Source: Levilactobacillus hammesii DSM 16381 (lineage in GTDB: Bacteria; Bacillota; Bacilli; Lactobacillales; Lactobacillaceae). From it: 64,000 nt of DNA. This document shows, in pieces, positions 25,275 to 37,342 of this stretch (position 1 is its first letter; each line of letters starts with the position of its first letter). The notes beneath the pieces are model-generated. The model did no database searches, was not told the DNA's origin, and saw only the letters and a program-made list of their open reading frames with translations. The DNA lies in NCBI RefSeq assembly GCF_001434395.1, contig NZ_AZFS01000016.1, positions 35,994-99,993 of the forward strand, written 5' to 3'. A program made the translations under genes and the position numbers.

Positions 25275-26803
25275 TATTGATTGACCTCAGCAATGATTGA
25301 TTTGATATCGACCTTGCCGTTGGGGGTCATCGGTAGGCTGTCCTTGTAAACAAAGCGTTGTGGAATCATGTATTCCATCATATCGCCGCCTTGTAAATTA
25401 TCCTTGATCGCCTTGGTAAGGTCTAATTCACTGGCAAAATCATGTTCGCTTGGTACCACCCAAGCAATCAGTTGGCTGACCTTATGATTCCGGTCATACC
25501 GTGGTACGGCGACCCCAACCTGAATGTGATCTTCCTGTGACAGGTAATGGTTAACCTCTTCCAGTTCGATCCGGTAACCGTGCAGCTTAATCTGAAAATC
25601 AGTCCGCCCACGGTACATAATCAAGCCGTCCGCCATTTGAACACCCAAGTCACCGGAACGGTACACGGTCTTACCGTCAACCGTAACGAAGGCTTTCGCC
25701 GTTTTCTCAGGATTGTTCAGGTAGCCCTTCGACATGGATGGCCCACTGATGAGAATCTCGCCTTCAGTCCCCGCTGGTACCGGGTTAAGCTGATCATCCA
25801 CCACACTAATCTCCGTATCGCCCTTGGCATAACCAATCGGCAATCGTGGATGATCGGCCAAGACTTCCGCCGTAATCTCAACCTGTGTGACCGCCACCGT
25901 GGTTTCGGTAGGACCATACGTGTTAAAGATCCGCGCATCTGGGAAGCGTAAATGCAAGGCCTGTGCGGTCGCATGCGTCAACTCTTCACCACAGAACAGG
26001 AAACGACTGAGTTCTGGATAATGTTCGGCATCAAAAGTGGGCTCCAACAAGCAAATATCCATAAATGATGGCGTTGACACCCAAACATTCAGGTTCATTT
26101 GTGGCAACGTCTCAAAGAGTTGCTTGAAGTTATCTGTGATCGTCTTTGGCAAGGCGACCAATGTCCCACCGCTAGCCAACGTTGGCCCCCAGTCCATAAC
26201 GGAGAGGTCAAACGAATACGGTGCTTGCGATAACGTGCGTGGATACGTTGGTAGGACAAAGTCCGCGCTCAACATCCAGTTCACGTAGCTTAGTAAATTT
26301 TTGTGTGAAATCTGTACGCCCTTAGGTTTCCCAGTCGTTCCGGACGTAAAGATAATATAGTAATTTTCATCCCCACTAACAGCGTGATCCACTTGATAGT
26401 CCACTACAGGACTCTCAAAGATGGTCTGCAGGTTGGCCGGCGTTAAGACCGGCGTCTCCCCTAAAGTCGTGGGTAACGCGCTGACAGCAATAGCTGCTGC
26501 CGGTTGGGCAATCTCATTGATTGTCGTAATCCGTTCGAGCGGCGAGTGTGTGTCAATTGGCACGTAGGCGTGACCACTCTTGACAATGCCAAGAAAGGTT
26601 GCCATCATATCGAACGTTTGGCCCCCATAAACCAGAACGGGTGCGTGCGCCGGTAACTGCATGGCATCCAAGTGGGCGGCTAAAGCATCCGAGCGTTGTT
26701 TTAACTCACCATACGTGTTCGTGTGCCCCAGATCATCATACGCGATGCGGTCTGGCTCACTCGTGGCAAACTGATCGATCGCCGTGATCATGTTTTCTAT
26801 CAT
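25274..26803 (-). CDS. dltA: D-alanine--poly(phosphoribitol) ligase
   Basis: A 509-residue adenylating enzyme of the ANL superfamily that activates D-alanine with ATP and loads DltC. Seen: FTSGTTGKPKGV (~151-162), the YGPTE motif, YRSGD and the C-terminal catalytic lysine in NGKVDIK. GGGGGGG lies 7 bases before the ATG at 26803. It follows dltX by 50 bases. Confidence 0.98.
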   Translation of the reverse strand: MIENMITAIDQFATSEPDRIAYDDLGHTNTYGELKQRSDALAAHLDAMQLPAHAPVLVYGGQTFDMMATFLGIVKSGHAYVPIDTHSPLERITTINEIAQPAAAIAVSALPTTLGETPVLTPANLQTIFESPVVDYQVDHAVSGDENYYIIFTSGTTGKPKGVQISHKNLLSYVNWMLSADFVLPTYPRTLSQAPYSFDLSVMDWGPTLASGGTLVALPKTITDNFKQLFETLPQMNLNVWVSTPSFMDICLLEPTFDAEHYPELSRFLFCGEELTHATAQALHLRFPDARIFNTYGPTETTVAVTQVEITAEVLADHPRLPIGYAKGDTEISVVDDQLNPVPAGTEGEILISGPSMSKGYLNNPEKTAKAFVTVDGKTVYRSGDLGVQMADGLIMYRGRTDFQIKLHGYRIELEEVNHYLSQEDHIQVGVAVPRYDRNHKVSQLIAWVVPSEHDFASELDLTKAIKDNLQGGDMMEYMIPQRFVYKDSLPMTPNGKVDIKSIIAEVNQ

Positions 26804-26853
26804 TCTATATCCCCCCCAGAAGAATCGTGGTTATTAGTTAGTTGACCCCACAA

Positions 26854-27003
26854 CTAGAACTCGTTGTAAATAAACGTCGAGTTGTTCAAACCACTATAAC
26901 CGTACAAATAAACCAAAACCATCAAAATCACAAAGTAAAATAAGGTCCATCCAATAAAGGCTATCACTGGCTGATGCCAGATCGCCAGCCACTTTGCTCT
27001 CAT
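26854..27003 (-). CDS. dltX: Teichoic acid D-Ala incorporation-associated protein
   Basis: A 49-residue peptide with one transmembrane helix (~13-34) and the conserved C-terminus ending NNSTFIYNEF, typical of DltX, which carries D-alanine at its C-terminal end. ATG 27003 is chosen because GGGGGTG lies 6 bases ahead. It is the first gene of the dltXABCD operon. Confidence 0.95.
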   Translation of the reverse strand: MRAKWLAIWHQPVIAFIGWTLFYFVILMVLVYLYGYSGLNNSTFIYNEF

Positions 27004-27114
27004 GAAATTCACCCCCAAGTTTTGCTGGTCGATTCGTCCCCCAAACCAGCTTCCGTTCGCAACCACCCAGCGTGTACTTTCTCCGACGAATCCACGCTAC
27101 GTGGTGAGGAAATC

Positions 27115-27129
27115 CACAGTTATACTGTG
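27115..27129. promoter_or_regulatory. Palindrome at the predicted dlt promoter
   Basis: CACAGT-TAT-ACTGTG, a perfect 6-bp inverted repeat. On the minus strand it contains TATAAC, a possible -10 for dltX, though its -35 is weak. It may be an operator for a dimeric repressor. The rest of the 27004-27236 gap shows an AGCGTG/CACGCT repeat and a TTGCAA-N16-GATACT promoter candidate (27146-27173), and no ORF. Confidence 0.4.
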
Positions 27130-27236
27130 ATCCTTATGTTTTGAGAGTATCATTGCTAAAACCGGATTGCAATTAACCTTACTCAACCTTAATGGTTTCT
27201 TTTTATTTCATAACTTCTATTATAGAGTTTCCCACT

Positions 27237-27267
27237 AAAAAAGGCTACTGAAACTTTCAGCAGCCTT
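27237..27267 (-). terminator. Terminator of the hrcA-dnaJ transcript
   Basis: AAGGCT-CTGAAA paired with TTTCAG-AGCCTT, followed by six T on the minus strand, 36 bases after the dnaJ stop. Confidence 0.88.
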
Positions 27268-27302
27268 GATAGATTAGCTATTTGAGGGCTTCGCCCCGCA
27301 AG

Positions 27303-28451
27303 TTAATTTTCGTTAAATTTATCACGCATTTTGTTAAATAAGTTACCTTTGCCAGTGCCGGTAACGGTCTCACCACTAGCTTTCGCAAAGTCACGTAAGG
27401 CATCACGCTGACCCTTATTCAGGTTCTTAGGCGTCATTACCTTAACCGTCACGTGTTCATCACCGTTGCCATTGCCCCGTAACCGCGGTGCACCTTTGCC
27501 CCGCAGTCGGAAGGTCGTTCCGCCTTGTGTTCCGGCGGGGACCTTTAACTTGACGTCACCGTGAACGGTCTTGACCGTGACATCATCACCCAGAGAAGCC
27601 TGGACGAATGAAATCGGCTGGTCAAAGTAGATTTCGGTGCCATCACGACGGAAGTCCTTGCTTGGCGTCACTTGGAAGATGATGAAGAGGTCCCCATAGC
27701 CACCGCCATTTTGACCGGCTTCACCCTGTCCTTGTAACCGCATTTGTTGGCCGTCATCAACCCCAGCTGGGATGGTAACTTCAACTTCATGCTGTTCTTC
27801 TTCGTGACCAGAACCCCCACAGGTTGGGCACTTTTCCTTGATTTCTTGACCCGTACCGTGGCAGACAGGACATGGTTGTTGACTCCGCATCCGGCCCAGT
27901 GGCGTGTTGGTTTCCGTCGTCACGTAACCAGAACCGCCACATTGGTGACAAGTGACTGGTGAAGTTCCTGGCTTAGCACCATTCCCACCACACGTATGAC
28001 ATTGCGCTTCACGCGTATACTTGATCTTGGTCTTCTTCCCAAAAATGGCCTCTTCAAACTTGAGGTTCATTTGGTACTGGAGATCACGACCCGGCCGTGG
28101 CGCGTTAGGGTTACGTTGACCGCCACCCCCGCCAAAGAATTGGTTGAAGATGTCGTCGAAACCACCGCCGCCACCAAAACCGCCGAAGCCGCCACCGGCA
28201 TTGCCGCCGCCAAAGCCACCAAAGCCTTGTGGGCCATCGGCAGAACCGTATTGGTCATAGTTAGCCCGTTTGTCCTTATCGCCTAAAACATCGTAGGCAT
28301 CCTGAACCTCTTTAAACTTGTCCGCCGCGTCGGGGGCCTTGTTTAAATCTGGATGATACTTCTTAGACAGTTTCCGGTAGGCCTTTTTAATTTCATCTTG
28401 GCTGGCATCTTTTGAGACACCTAAAACGCCATATAAGTCCGATTGCGCCAT
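27303..28451 (-). CDS. dnaJ: Chaperone DnaJ (Hsp40)
   Basis: A 382-residue type I J-protein. Seen: J domain with His33-Pro34-Asp35, a Gly/Phe-rich linker (~75-115), four zinc-binding repeats ([24 protein letters not shown] and CPTCGGSG), then two substrate-binding C-terminal domains. It stimulates the DnaK ATPase and delivers clients. It is the last gene of the hrcA heat-shock cluster. Confidence 0.98.
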   Translation of the reverse strand: MAQSDLYGVLGVSKDASQDEIKKAYRKLSKKYHPDLNKAPDAADKFKEVQDAYDVLGDKDKRANYDQYGSADGPQGFGGFGGGNAGGGFGGFGGGGGFDDIFNQFFGGGGGQRNPNAPRPGRDLQYQMNLKFEEAIFGKKTKIKYTREAQCHTCGGNGAKPGTSPVTCHQCGGSGYVTTETNTPLGRMRSQQPCPVCHGTGQEIKEKCPTCGGSGHEEEQHEVEVTIPAGVDDGQQMRLQGQGEAGQNGGGYGDLFIIFQVTPSKDFRRDGTEIYFDQPISFVQASLGDDVTVKTVHGDVKLKVPAGTQGGTTFRLRGKGAPRLRGNGNGDEHVTVKVMTPKNLNKGQRDALRDFAKASGETVTGTGKGNLFNKMRDKFNEN

Positions 28452-28511
28452 CGTTTTCCTCCCAATCCGTTCCGAAATTTTTCGCTACTAGTAAGAATAG
28501 CATACTCGAAA

Positions 28512-28542
28512 CAAAAAGCCAAAGCCCCATGGACTCTGACTT
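28512..28542 (-). terminator. Hairpin with T-run between dnaK and dnaJ
   Basis: AGTCAGAGTCC pairs with GGGCTTTGGCT (11 bp including G-U wobbles) around an ATG loop, followed by five T. It may lower dnaJ expression relative to dnaK. Confidence 0.6.
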
Positions 28543-28571
28543 TTTGTCCTTGCTACTTCACGAGACAAGTC

Positions 28572-30488
<1,917 letters not shown>

Positions 30489-31076
30489 TTATTGTGCCAC
30501 AACAACCATTGCTGGTCGCAGAACACGGTCCTTCAACTGGTAACCCTTTTGGAGAACCTTAACCACCGTTTCAGCGGTCTGGCCTTCCTCTGCCGGAACG
30601 GATTGAACGGCTTGATGAAGTGTTGGGTCAAAAGGCTTCCCAATAGCTTCAATCTCCGTGACGTGGTTCCGCTTCAAAGCGTCTTCCAAATGATCGTACG
30701 TCATCTGGACACCCTTCTTCAGCTGTTGGCCCGTCTCGTCCGTTGCTTCTACCGCCAGAGCACGTTCTAAGTTATCAATGACGGGGAGCACATCCTTAGC
30801 CAATTGCTGGCCATCGTACTTGATAAGCGTCGCCTGTTCCTTTTGGAACCGCGCTTGCATGTTTTGAACTTCCGCCTCCGCACGCAGGTACTTATCTTCA
30901 AAGTCGCTGGCCTTACTCTTAAGTGCATCGACTTCAGCAGCCGTCGCAACCTTCTTAAATAATTTCGGTTTCTTCGGTGCTGCCTCTTTAGCCGATTCAG
31001 TCTTTGAATCTGGCTTAGTAGTGGCGGCCTTTGCCGCAGTTTGGTCATCGGTAGACGCTTGTTGCTTGTCAGCCAC
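30489..31076 (-). CDS. grpE: Nucleotide exchange factor GrpE
   Basis: 195 residues: an acidic/Lys-Ala-rich N-terminal tail (~1-50), a long coiled-coil dimerisation helix (~55-115) with [13 protein letters not shown], and a C-terminal beta domain with the conserved [10 protein letters not shown]. It releases ADP from DnaK. GTG start at 31076 behind GGGAGG. Confidence 0.97.
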   Translation of the reverse strand: MADKQQASTDDQTAAKAATTKPDSKTESAKEAAPKKPKLFKKVATAAEVDALKSKASDFEDKYLRAEAEVQNMQARFQKEQATLIKYDGQQLAKDVLPVIDNLERALAVEATDETGQQLKKGVQMTYDHLEDALKRNHVTEIEAIGKPFDPTLHQAVQSVPAEEGQTAETVVKVLQKGYQLKDRVLRPAMVVVAQ

Positions 31077-31096
31077 GATAAAAAACCTCCCTTTCT

Positions 31097-32134
31097 TTAC
31101 TCGTCATAAAACCGATAGTAATCTAATAGTTTTTTCGCGAGCTCTTCACGAAACGCACCAACGATTCCGAGCATCCGAGAATATGGCATTCGCGTGGGTC
31201 CCAGGATGGCGATCATCCCTTGGCCGTGTTGGTCAACGTCATAGGTCGCCGTGATTAAGCTGAAGTTTCGCAGCGCATCATTGGTCATTTCATTCCCAAT
31301 ACGCACCGAAATCTTATCACTGGGTTGCCCGAGAACACTGGCAATATCGTCGGTTTTATCAATCAACGAATACAGTGACTTCAGTGAATCAACATCACTA
31401 TCCTGGGAAAAGTTCAGTAGGTTAAGTCGCCCACCAACGTAGAACCGCTCTTGTGCGGCCCGCGTCAGCACATCGCCAAAGATATCTAAGAATCCCTGCG
31501 GACTCTGTAGGTAGTTGGCAATCTGAACGGGAATCTCAGCCTGCAACTTCTTCAAGACTTCCGGTAAAGTCAACCCCACGAGTTGATCATTGATCAAACG
31601 AACCACTGCCTCCAGCTGTTCGCCATCAACGTCGCCAGCCACGTCAAACGTTTGGTTTTCAACGTCACCACTGTCGGTGACCAGAATCGCCATAATTTGC
31701 CGCTTCCCCAGGGGAACCAATCGGAACCCACTGAGCCGACTATCCTTGAGCTCCGGCTTTAACGTGAACGCGGTGTAACTCGTCAGGTTAGAGAGGATCG
31801 TCGCGGATTGCGAAATGATTTCGTCAATCTTATGAAAATCGCCCCCTAAGGAGGACTGAATCACATCAATATCGTTCGGCCGCAAAGGATCGGGCTTGAC
31901 CAGATGATCAACATAGTACCGGTAGCCTTCGACCGAAGGAACTCGGCCGGAAGAGGAATGGGTCTTCTTAATCAACCCTTGTTCCTCTAAGGCTGCCATC
32001 TCGTTACGAATTGTCGCTGAGCTTACGTGGATGGGTAACTGCTTGGCTAATGCCTTAGACCCCACCGGAACACCGGTATTGGTGAAGTCTCGGACAACGG
32101 CTCGCAGAATCATCATTTGTCTTTCTGAAAGCAT
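31097..32134 (-). CDS. hrcA: Heat-inducible transcription repressor
   Basis: 345 residues. The winged helix-turn-helix N-terminus ([17 protein letters not shown], then [20 protein letters not shown] and HSSSGRVPS) is followed by GAF-like and dimerisation domains. It binds CIRCE elements and needs GroEL for folding. ATG 32134 is chosen (AAGGGGTGAT ahead); the longer ORF from 32170 would run into the CIRCE element. It is autoregulated by two CIRCE copies upstream. Confidence 0.98.
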   Translation of the reverse strand: MLSERQMMILRAVVRDFTNTGVPVGSKALAKQLPIHVSSATIRNEMAALEEQGLIKKTHSSSGRVPSVEGYRYYVDHLVKPDPLRPNDIDVIQSSLGGDFHKIDEIISQSATILSNLTSYTAFTLKPELKDSRLSGFRLVPLGKRQIMAILVTDSGDVENQTFDVAGDVDGEQLEAVVRLINDQLVGLTLPEVLKKLQAEIPVQIANYLQSPQGFLDIFGDVLTRAAQERFYVGGRLNLLNFSQDSDVDSLKSLYSLIDKTDDIASVLGQPSDKISVRIGNEMTNDALRNFSLITATYDVDQHGQGMIAILGPTRMPYSRMLGIVGAFREELAKKLLDYYRFYDE

Positions 32135-32150
32135 CACAATCACCCCTTTT

Positions 32151-32177
32151 TTAGCACTCAAACTAATCAAGTGCTAA
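32151..32177. promoter_or_regulatory. CIRCE operator 1 of hrcA
   Basis: TTAGCACTC, 9 bases, AAGTGCTAA: one mismatch from the consensus TTAGCACTC-N9-GAGTGCTAA. It lies between the promoter and the hrcA start. Confidence 0.93.
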
Positions 32178-32188
32178 GACACATATAT

Positions 32189-32217
32189 AATGTAGCAAAA
32201 CCGGGTTTTGAAGTCAA
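32189..32217 (-). promoter_or_regulatory. Promoter of hrcA-grpE-dnaK-dnaJ
   Basis: TTGACT, 17 bases, TACATT on the minus strand, flanked on both sides by CIRCE operators. Confidence 0.8.
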
Positions 32218-32234
32218 GAAATCTGGTAGAAAAA

Positions 32235-32261
32235 TTAGCAATCTCTGCAATTAAGTGCTAA
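32235..32261. promoter_or_regulatory. CIRCE operator 2 of hrcA
   Basis: TTAGCAATC, 9 bases, AAGTGCTAA. Two mismatches from consensus and exact spacing. It lies upstream of the -35, giving a two-operator arrangement around the promoter. Confidence 0.85.
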
Positions 32262-32423
32262 TTTTTGCTGACTCTCGCCTACTCACCTGCTTGGGGAACC
32301 CAGCATCAACCAGTCACCAGCATATCAAATCTGTCAGGACTTGCAATTATCTTCCCAAAACAACGCCCTTTACGCGAACACAATCCCCGGGCGATTCTTA
32401 ACCCATTACGCCATTGAAACGGC

Positions 32424-32450
32424 AAAAAAGCCTAGGCGCAAGGCCTAGAC
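32424..32450 (-). terminator. Terminator of ribF
   Basis: GTCTAGGC/GCCTAGGC stem with a 5-base loop and six T on the minus strand. The remaining gap up to CIRCE 2 shows nothing else. Confidence 0.85.
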
Positions 32451-32472
32451 TTCATGATGATAGGTCATTTCA

Positions 32473-33423
32473 TTAATCGGCTGCTACCTGTGAGAAGTAG
32501 TCACGTGTAGCAACTTCATCCTTCTGGAGTTGGGTAATTAACCCCTCCGCCGAGTCAAACTTCACTTGGCCCCGCAAACGGTGATGCCACTCAACCTCTA
32601 CGTTTTCGCCATAGAGATTGCCTTGATAATCCAACAGGTTCATCTCCACCGTGATCGGCCGATTATCACCAAACGTATCGTTACGACCTACTGAGATCAT
32701 ACCGGGATACCAAATGGCGCCCACCTTGAGTCGGGCCGTATAGACGCCAATGCCGGGAACCCACTCATTTTCCGGCGTCAAGACATTAGCCGTTGGATAA
32801 CCAATCGTGCGCCCCCGAGCTTCCCCGTGGACCACGACGCCAGTTGACCGATACAAGTAGCCTAGCAAGGCATTAGCCGTATCAATATCGCCAGCCTTCA
32901 TCGCTGCTCGAATCTGGGTTGAACTAATCTTCTCCTGACCACTGGTCTCCTTAGCCACCGTTTCCACGTCAAATCGTCCCTGCGCGTACGCTGGCAGGCG
33001 ATCCATCGTGGCCACGTCCTTTTTGCCATAGGTGTGATCAAACCCTGCGACCGCCACAACCGTATGAAAGGCCACCAAATAATTGTCAACAAACTCCTGA
33101 GGCGTTTGTGCTGAAAACTCACCCGTATAGCTGACGAGGAAAACCCGGTCCACACCCAAACGGTCCAGTTGCTGTAGCTTACGGTCCGGTGTACTCAGAT
33201 ATTTACGATCATCGCCCTCTAGCGGCCGGTAGACCAACGCGGGATGGTGATCATAGGTCAACACCGCAAGCTTCACGTGTTTGGCCGTAGCGAGCGCCTT
33301 AGCCCGTTTAATGACCGCCTGGTGGCCCCGGTGGACGCCATCAAAGAATCCCATAGCCAATACGACGGGATCTTCGGGAATCTGACGGGGGTCTAGGGGA
33401 TGATGTATTCGAATAACTTCCAT
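32473..33423 (-). CDS. ribF: Bifunctional riboflavin kinase/FAD synthetase
   Basis: 316 residues. The N-terminal FMN adenylyltransferase has GFFDGVHRGHQ and, later, ISSTQIRAAMKAGD. The C-terminal riboflavin kinase has GRTIGYPTANV (~205-215). It converts riboflavin to FMN and FAD. ATG 33423, 9 bases after AAAGAGG, is chosen over 33444. The truB-ribF order is standard in Bacillota. Confidence 0.97.
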   Translation of the reverse strand: MEVIRIHHPLDPRQIPEDPVVLAMGFFDGVHRGHQAVIKRAKALATAKHVKLAVLTYDHHPALVYRPLEGDDRKYLSTPDRKLQQLDRLGVDRVFLVSYTGEFSAQTPQEFVDNYLVAFHTVVAVAGFDHTYGKKDVATMDRLPAYAQGRFDVETVAKETSGQEKISSTQIRAAMKAGDIDTANALLGYLYRSTGVVVHGEARGRTIGYPTANVLTPENEWVPGIGVYTARLKVGAIWYPGMISVGRNDTFGDNRPITVEMNLLDYQGNLYGENVEVEWHHRLRGQVKFDSAEGLITQLQKDEVATRDYFSQVAAD

Positions 33424-33447
33424 GACAAGACGCCTCTTTCTCAAATC

Positions 33448-34356
33448 TTAATTCACCGCAAACATCTTTAGCGGTTTATATTGCTTTTTTTCAGGCAGGT
33501 ACTGGTACAAACACTTGGTCTGATCCTGATAGGTCAGTGCCACGATTGGTGCGGTCTGGCCCACTTGCGCTTCGTCTAAGAAAACGCCATTTTTGACCAG
33601 TCCCCAGAGACGATCCGACAACGCCACGTGGGGATAATCCCGCAGCGCATAGTCGATCGGCCGGAGAATTCCGGACAGGTCTTCGTTCGCCATTGCCGTG
33701 GCTACCTGCTCTAGTGTGACGGTCTGATCCAAATCAAAGCCGCCACTCTTCAGGCGCGTTAGCGAGGCCATGACAGCGGGAACGCCCAACTGCCGGCCCA
33801 GATCGACCGCCAGGGTGCGGACATAGGTTCCCTTGGAACAGGCAATCTCAAAGGCAATCGTCTGGGTCCCAGCCTCCGCATCGAAAGTCCCAGCTTCAAC
33901 CAGATCAAAGGCCGTCACGGTAATCGTCCGGGTTGGCCGCTCGACGGTCTCCCCAGCACGCGCATACTCATAGAGTTTACGCCCATTCACTTTGACCGCA
34001 GAGTACATCGGTGGCGTCTGCTGAATCGTGCCGGTTAGCGTTGCGGCCGCTTGAAGCAGTTTAGCGCGATCAAACGGGGTTGTCAAAGGCTGACGTGCGA
34101 TCACGTCCCCATCAAGATCCTCCGTCGTCGTCGCGATTCCCAGGGTGACCGTCCCCTTGTAAACCTTACCTGAGGCCATCAGATATGGCACTACTTTAGT
34201 GGCGCTCCCAATACAGATGGGAAGAACCCCATCGACACTAGGGTCCAGCGTGCCACTGTGCCCCACTTTTTTCGTATGGAGAATGTGGCGCAATTTGGCC
34301 ACACAGTCAAAGCTGGTGAGGCCCCGTTCCTTGTACAGTGGGATAATCCCGTCCAT
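33448..34356 (-). CDS. truB: tRNA pseudouridine(55) synthase
   Basis: 302 residues. The catalytic Asp38 is in GHSGTLDPSVDGVLP, with YSAVKVNGRKLYEYAR and CSKGTYVRTLAVDLG as further TruB signatures, and a C-terminal PUA-like domain. It makes Psi55 in the T-loop of tRNAs. ATG 34356 is set by GGAGG 7 bases ahead. A terminator upstream separates it from rbfA. Confidence 0.97.
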   Translation of the reverse strand: MDGIIPLYKERGLTSFDCVAKLRHILHTKKVGHSGTLDPSVDGVLPICIGSATKVVPYLMASGKVYKGTVTLGIATTTEDLDGDVIARQPLTTPFDRAKLLQAAATLTGTIQQTPPMYSAVKVNGRKLYEYARAGETVERPTRTITVTAFDLVEAGTFDAEAGTQTIAFEIACSKGTYVRTLAVDLGRQLGVPAVMASLTRLKSGGFDLDQTVTLEQVATAMANEDLSGILRPIDYALRDYPHVALSDRLWGLVKNGVFLDEAQVGQTAPIVALTYQDQTKCLYQYLPEKKQYKPLKMFAVN

Positions 34357-34403
34357 CTTGCTTCCTCCGTTTCTCATTTCCGATTTCTAGCCAGCTTGGA
34401 ACC

Positions 34404-34440
34404 TAAAAAGAGGCGTTGATCCCGTTAGGACCAACGCCTC
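34404..34440 (-). terminator. Terminator of the nusA-infB-rbfA operon
   Basis: Perfect 9-bp stem GAGGCGTTG/CAACGCCTC with a 13-base loop and five T on the minus strand, after rbfA. Confidence 0.9.
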
Positions 34441-34460
34441 CATCTCAAACACCGCGGAAA

Positions 34461-34811
34461 TTACTCCTGGTGGTGGAGATCGTTTAGCAGTTTATCGATC
34501 CGGCTACCATAACGCACGGATTGGTCCTGTTCAAAGACCAACTCGGGCGTCTTATAGATGCTCAAGCGTGATCCTAATTCAGAGCGAATCAGTCCCGTAG
34601 CTTTCTTCAGACCTTGCTGTGTCTTTTCCACAGATGAGGCCTTGTCCGATAAAATACTGTAGTAAATCGTTGCCTGCTGCAAGTCACCTGTGACTTCCAC
34701 GCCGGTAACGGTGACGCCCTCGACCCGCGGATCGCGGACACGTTTTAGGAGAATATCCGTAACTTCCCGTTGGATTTCTTGCTCCAACCGGCCAACTCGA
34801 TATTGTGCCAT
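34461..34811 (-). CDS. rbfA: Ribosome-binding factor A
   Basis: A 116-residue KH-like protein needed for 16S rRNA 5' end maturation and growth in the cold. Seen: RVGRLEQEIQREV at the N-terminus, VTGVEVTGDLQQATIYYS in the middle and PELVFEQDQSVRYGSRI near the end. It is the last gene of the nusA operon. Confidence 0.97.
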   Translation of the reverse strand: MAQYRVGRLEQEIQREVTDILLKRVRDPRVEGVTVTGVEVTGDLQQATIYYSILSDKASSVEKTQQGLKKATGLIRSELGSRLSIYKTPELVFEQDQSVRYGSRIDKLLNDLHHQE

Positions 34812-34829
34812 GACGTTTGCCTCCGATTT

Positions 34830-37295
34830 TTATTTAACGGGAACTTCCTTCATCACGTAGGCTTCGATAACGTCGTCTACCTTGATGTCGTTGTAGTTCT
34901 CGATAGTTAATCCTAATTCGTAACCCATCTTAACTTGCTTGACGTCGTCCTTGAAACGCTTCAAGCTACCCAGCTTACCTTCGTAGATGACAACGCCATC
35001 CCGAATTAACCGGACATCGGCATCCGCCGTAATGTAGCCTTCGGTAACCATCCCACCGACAATCGTGCCGACCTTAGAAGCATGGAAGATATCCTTAACT
35101 TCAATTTCACCGGTCACTTGTTCTTCGTAGGTTGGTTCCAGCATCCCCTTCATCGCCGTTTCGATTTCATCGATGGCGTTGTAGATGACGTTGTGCAGAC
35201 GAATGTCAACCTTGTCGCTGTCGGCTTGCATCCGTGCCTGTGGCGTAGGACGCACGTTGAACCCGATGATAATAGCATCGGAAGCTTCCGCTAAGGTGAC
35301 ATCACTTTCGTTAATGGCCCCAACAGCAGAGTGAATGATGTTGACCCGAACACCGGAAACATCAATCTTCTTCAAGCTACCAGCTAAGGCTTCAACGGAA
35401 CCTTGAACATCAGCCTTGATAATCACGTCAACTTCCTTCATTTCGCCTTCCTTAAGGGAGTCGAACAGGTTGTCCAAGGTGACATGACTGGTGTTCTTCC
35501 GTTCTTGAACCAAGGCTTCCTTCGCCCGTTCTTCACCGGCTGAACGCGCGGTCTTTTCATCGTCAAAGACCACGAAACGGTCCCCGGCTTCTGGCACGTC
35601 GTTTAACCCCGTGATTTCAACAGGTGTTGATGGCTTGGCATCCTTGATCCGCCGACCACGTTCGTTAGTCATGGTCCGAACCTTACCAAAGGTATTCCCA
35701 ACAACGATTGGGTCACCCACATGCAGGGTCCCTTGTTGAACCAGCAAGGTTGCAACGGAACCGCGACCTTGGTCCAACCGGGCTTCGATGACGGAACCAA
35801 CCCCGTTTTGTTCTGGGTTAGCCTTTAATTCCAGCACTTCGGACTGCAGCAAGATCATGTCGAGCAGTTCATCAATGTTCTTCCCAAACTTCGCAGAAAT
35901 TTCAACGAAGATGGTGTCGCCACCCCAGTCTTCAGGAATCAATTCGTATTCCGTCAATTGTTCCATGACGTGGTTCGGGTTAGCACCTGGCTTGTCAATC
36001 TTGTTAACTGCCACGATGATTGGTGTTCCAGCAGCCTTCGCATGGTGAATGGCTTCGATGGTTTGTGGCATAACCCCATCATCAGCAGCCACAACTAAGA
36101 CCGTGATATCGGTGATTTCAGCACCACGCGCCCGCATTTCAGTAAAGGCCGCATGTCCTGGTGTATCCAAGAAGGTAATGGACTTGTCGTTGTAGTGGAC
36201 TTGGTAGGCACCAATGGCCTGCGTGATCCCACCGGCTTCGCCCTCAGTGATGTGAGAGTGACGCAGGTGATCCAATAACGTCGTCTTCCCGTGGTCAACG
36301 TGTCCCATGATCGTGACAACGGGTGCACGGGTCTCTTGATGATCCGTGTTAGCCATTTCAGCGTCAAAGAACTTGTCGATATCGGTAACGTCAACTTGAA
36401 CCTTTTCTTGGGCTTGAATACCATAGTCATCCGCTAAGATTTCAATCGTATCCTTATCCAGGGATTGGTTTTGGTTAACCATCACACCCAGCATGAAGAG
36501 TTTCTTCACGATTTCTGCTGAAGAACGGTGTAAGATCTTGGCCAAATCCTGCGCGTTCATCCCATCCGTATAAACTAAGACTTCAGGTAAAGCCTTGTTC
36601 TTCCGTTCTGGTGCGCCCTTGTGTTGGTTCGTGTCTTTAATCCGTTGGTTCTTCTTATACCGGTTATTGTTATTGTTGTTACGGCGGCGATTGTTGCGGT
36701 TGTTCCGGTTATTCCGGCCCCCGCGGCTACTGCCGTTGCTACTACCACGCCGGCCGTTACTATTATTTGTATTATTATTCAAGCTTCCACCAAATCTGCC
36801 GGTCCCGGAACGATGTTGCTCAGTGTGTTGGCTTCCGGACTGGCCATTATTATTTTTATTGTTATTACTGGTACTACGTTGTTGGTTACGATTACCGCTG
36901 TTGTTTGACCGCTGGTTAGTCGATTGCCCATTCCCATTAGTCGTGTGATTGCCGTGATTACTGGTAGGTTTATTCCCACCCTGATTGGCAGTTGCATGGC
37001 TAGACCCATTGCCACTGTTCTGCGTTGCAGGTTTGTGGCTGGTCTTGGGGTGATCACTCTTTTGACTAGCAGGTCGTGCCGCTTGCATGGCAGGCCGCTT
37101 AGCTGGTTGGGCGTTGTGTGACGTCTTACCAGCAGCTGACTTGCTAAATGCTTCGCGGAGCTGACGTTCTTCGTTCTCGCCGAGCGTTGACATGTGGTTT
37201 TTCACCGGAAAGCCCTTTGCTTCGGCTTTCGCAATGATCTGTTTACTGGAGACGTTAATTTCTTTGGCGAGTTCATAAATTCGCTTTTTCCCCAT
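34830..37295 (-). CDS. infB: Translation initiation factor IF-2
   Basis: 821 residues. It has an N-terminal IF2-N domain (~1-50), then a very long Asn/Gly/Arg/Lys/Ser-rich low-complexity linker (~50-230) with runs of N, and a second IF2-N domain. The GTPase follows, with GHVDHGKTT (~330), DTPGHAAF and NKIDKPGA, then beta-barrel domains and the C-terminal initiator-tRNA-binding domain. It delivers fMet-tRNA to the 30S subunit. AAAGGAG is ahead of the ATG. Confidence 0.98.
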   Translation of the reverse strand: MGKKRIYELAKEINVSSKQIIAKAEAKGFPVKNHMSTLGENEERQLREAFSKSAAGKTSHNAQPAKRPAMQAARPASQKSDHPKTSHKPATQNSGNGSSHATANQGGNKPTSNHGNHTTNGNGQSTNQRSNNSGNRNQQRSTSNNNKNNNGQSGSQHTEQHRSGTGRFGGSLNNNTNNSNGRRGSSNGSSRGGRNNRNNRNNRRRNNNNNNRYKKNQRIKDTNQHKGAPERKNKALPEVLVYTDGMNAQDLAKILHRSSAEIVKKLFMLGVMVNQNQSLDKDTIEILADDYGIQAQEKVQVDVTDIDKFFDAEMANTDHQETRAPVVTIMGHVDHGKTTLLDHLRHSHITEGEAGGITQAIGAYQVHYNDKSITFLDTPGHAAFTEMRARGAEITDITVLVVAADDGVMPQTIEAIHHAKAAGTPIIVAVNKIDKPGANPNHVMEQLTEYELIPEDWGGDTIFVEISAKFGKNIDELLDMILLQSEVLELKANPEQNGVGSVIEARLDQGRGSVATLLVQQGTLHVGDPIVVGNTFGKVRTMTNERGRRIKDAKPSTPVEITGLNDVPEAGDRFVVFDDEKTARSAGEERAKEALVQERKNTSHVTLDNLFDSLKEGEMKEVDVIIKADVQGSVEALAGSLKKIDVSGVRVNIIHSAVGAINESDVTLAEASDAIIIGFNVRPTPQARMQADSDKVDIRLHNVIYNAIDEIETAMKGMLEPTYEEQVTGEIEVKDIFHASKVGTIVGGMVTEGYITADADVRLIRDGVVIYEGKLGSLKRFKDDVKQVKMGYELGLTIENYNDIKVDDVIEAYVMKEVPVK

Positions 37296-37342
37296 ATCTT
37301 CACACTCCTTTGTATTCTGCCGATCACGAGAACGTCAGGCGG

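Noticed and set aside
36595..36948. Leu/Arg-rich and Val/Ile-rich ORFs opposite infB
   Set aside because: Mirror of the Asn/Gly/Arg low-complexity linker of IF-2.
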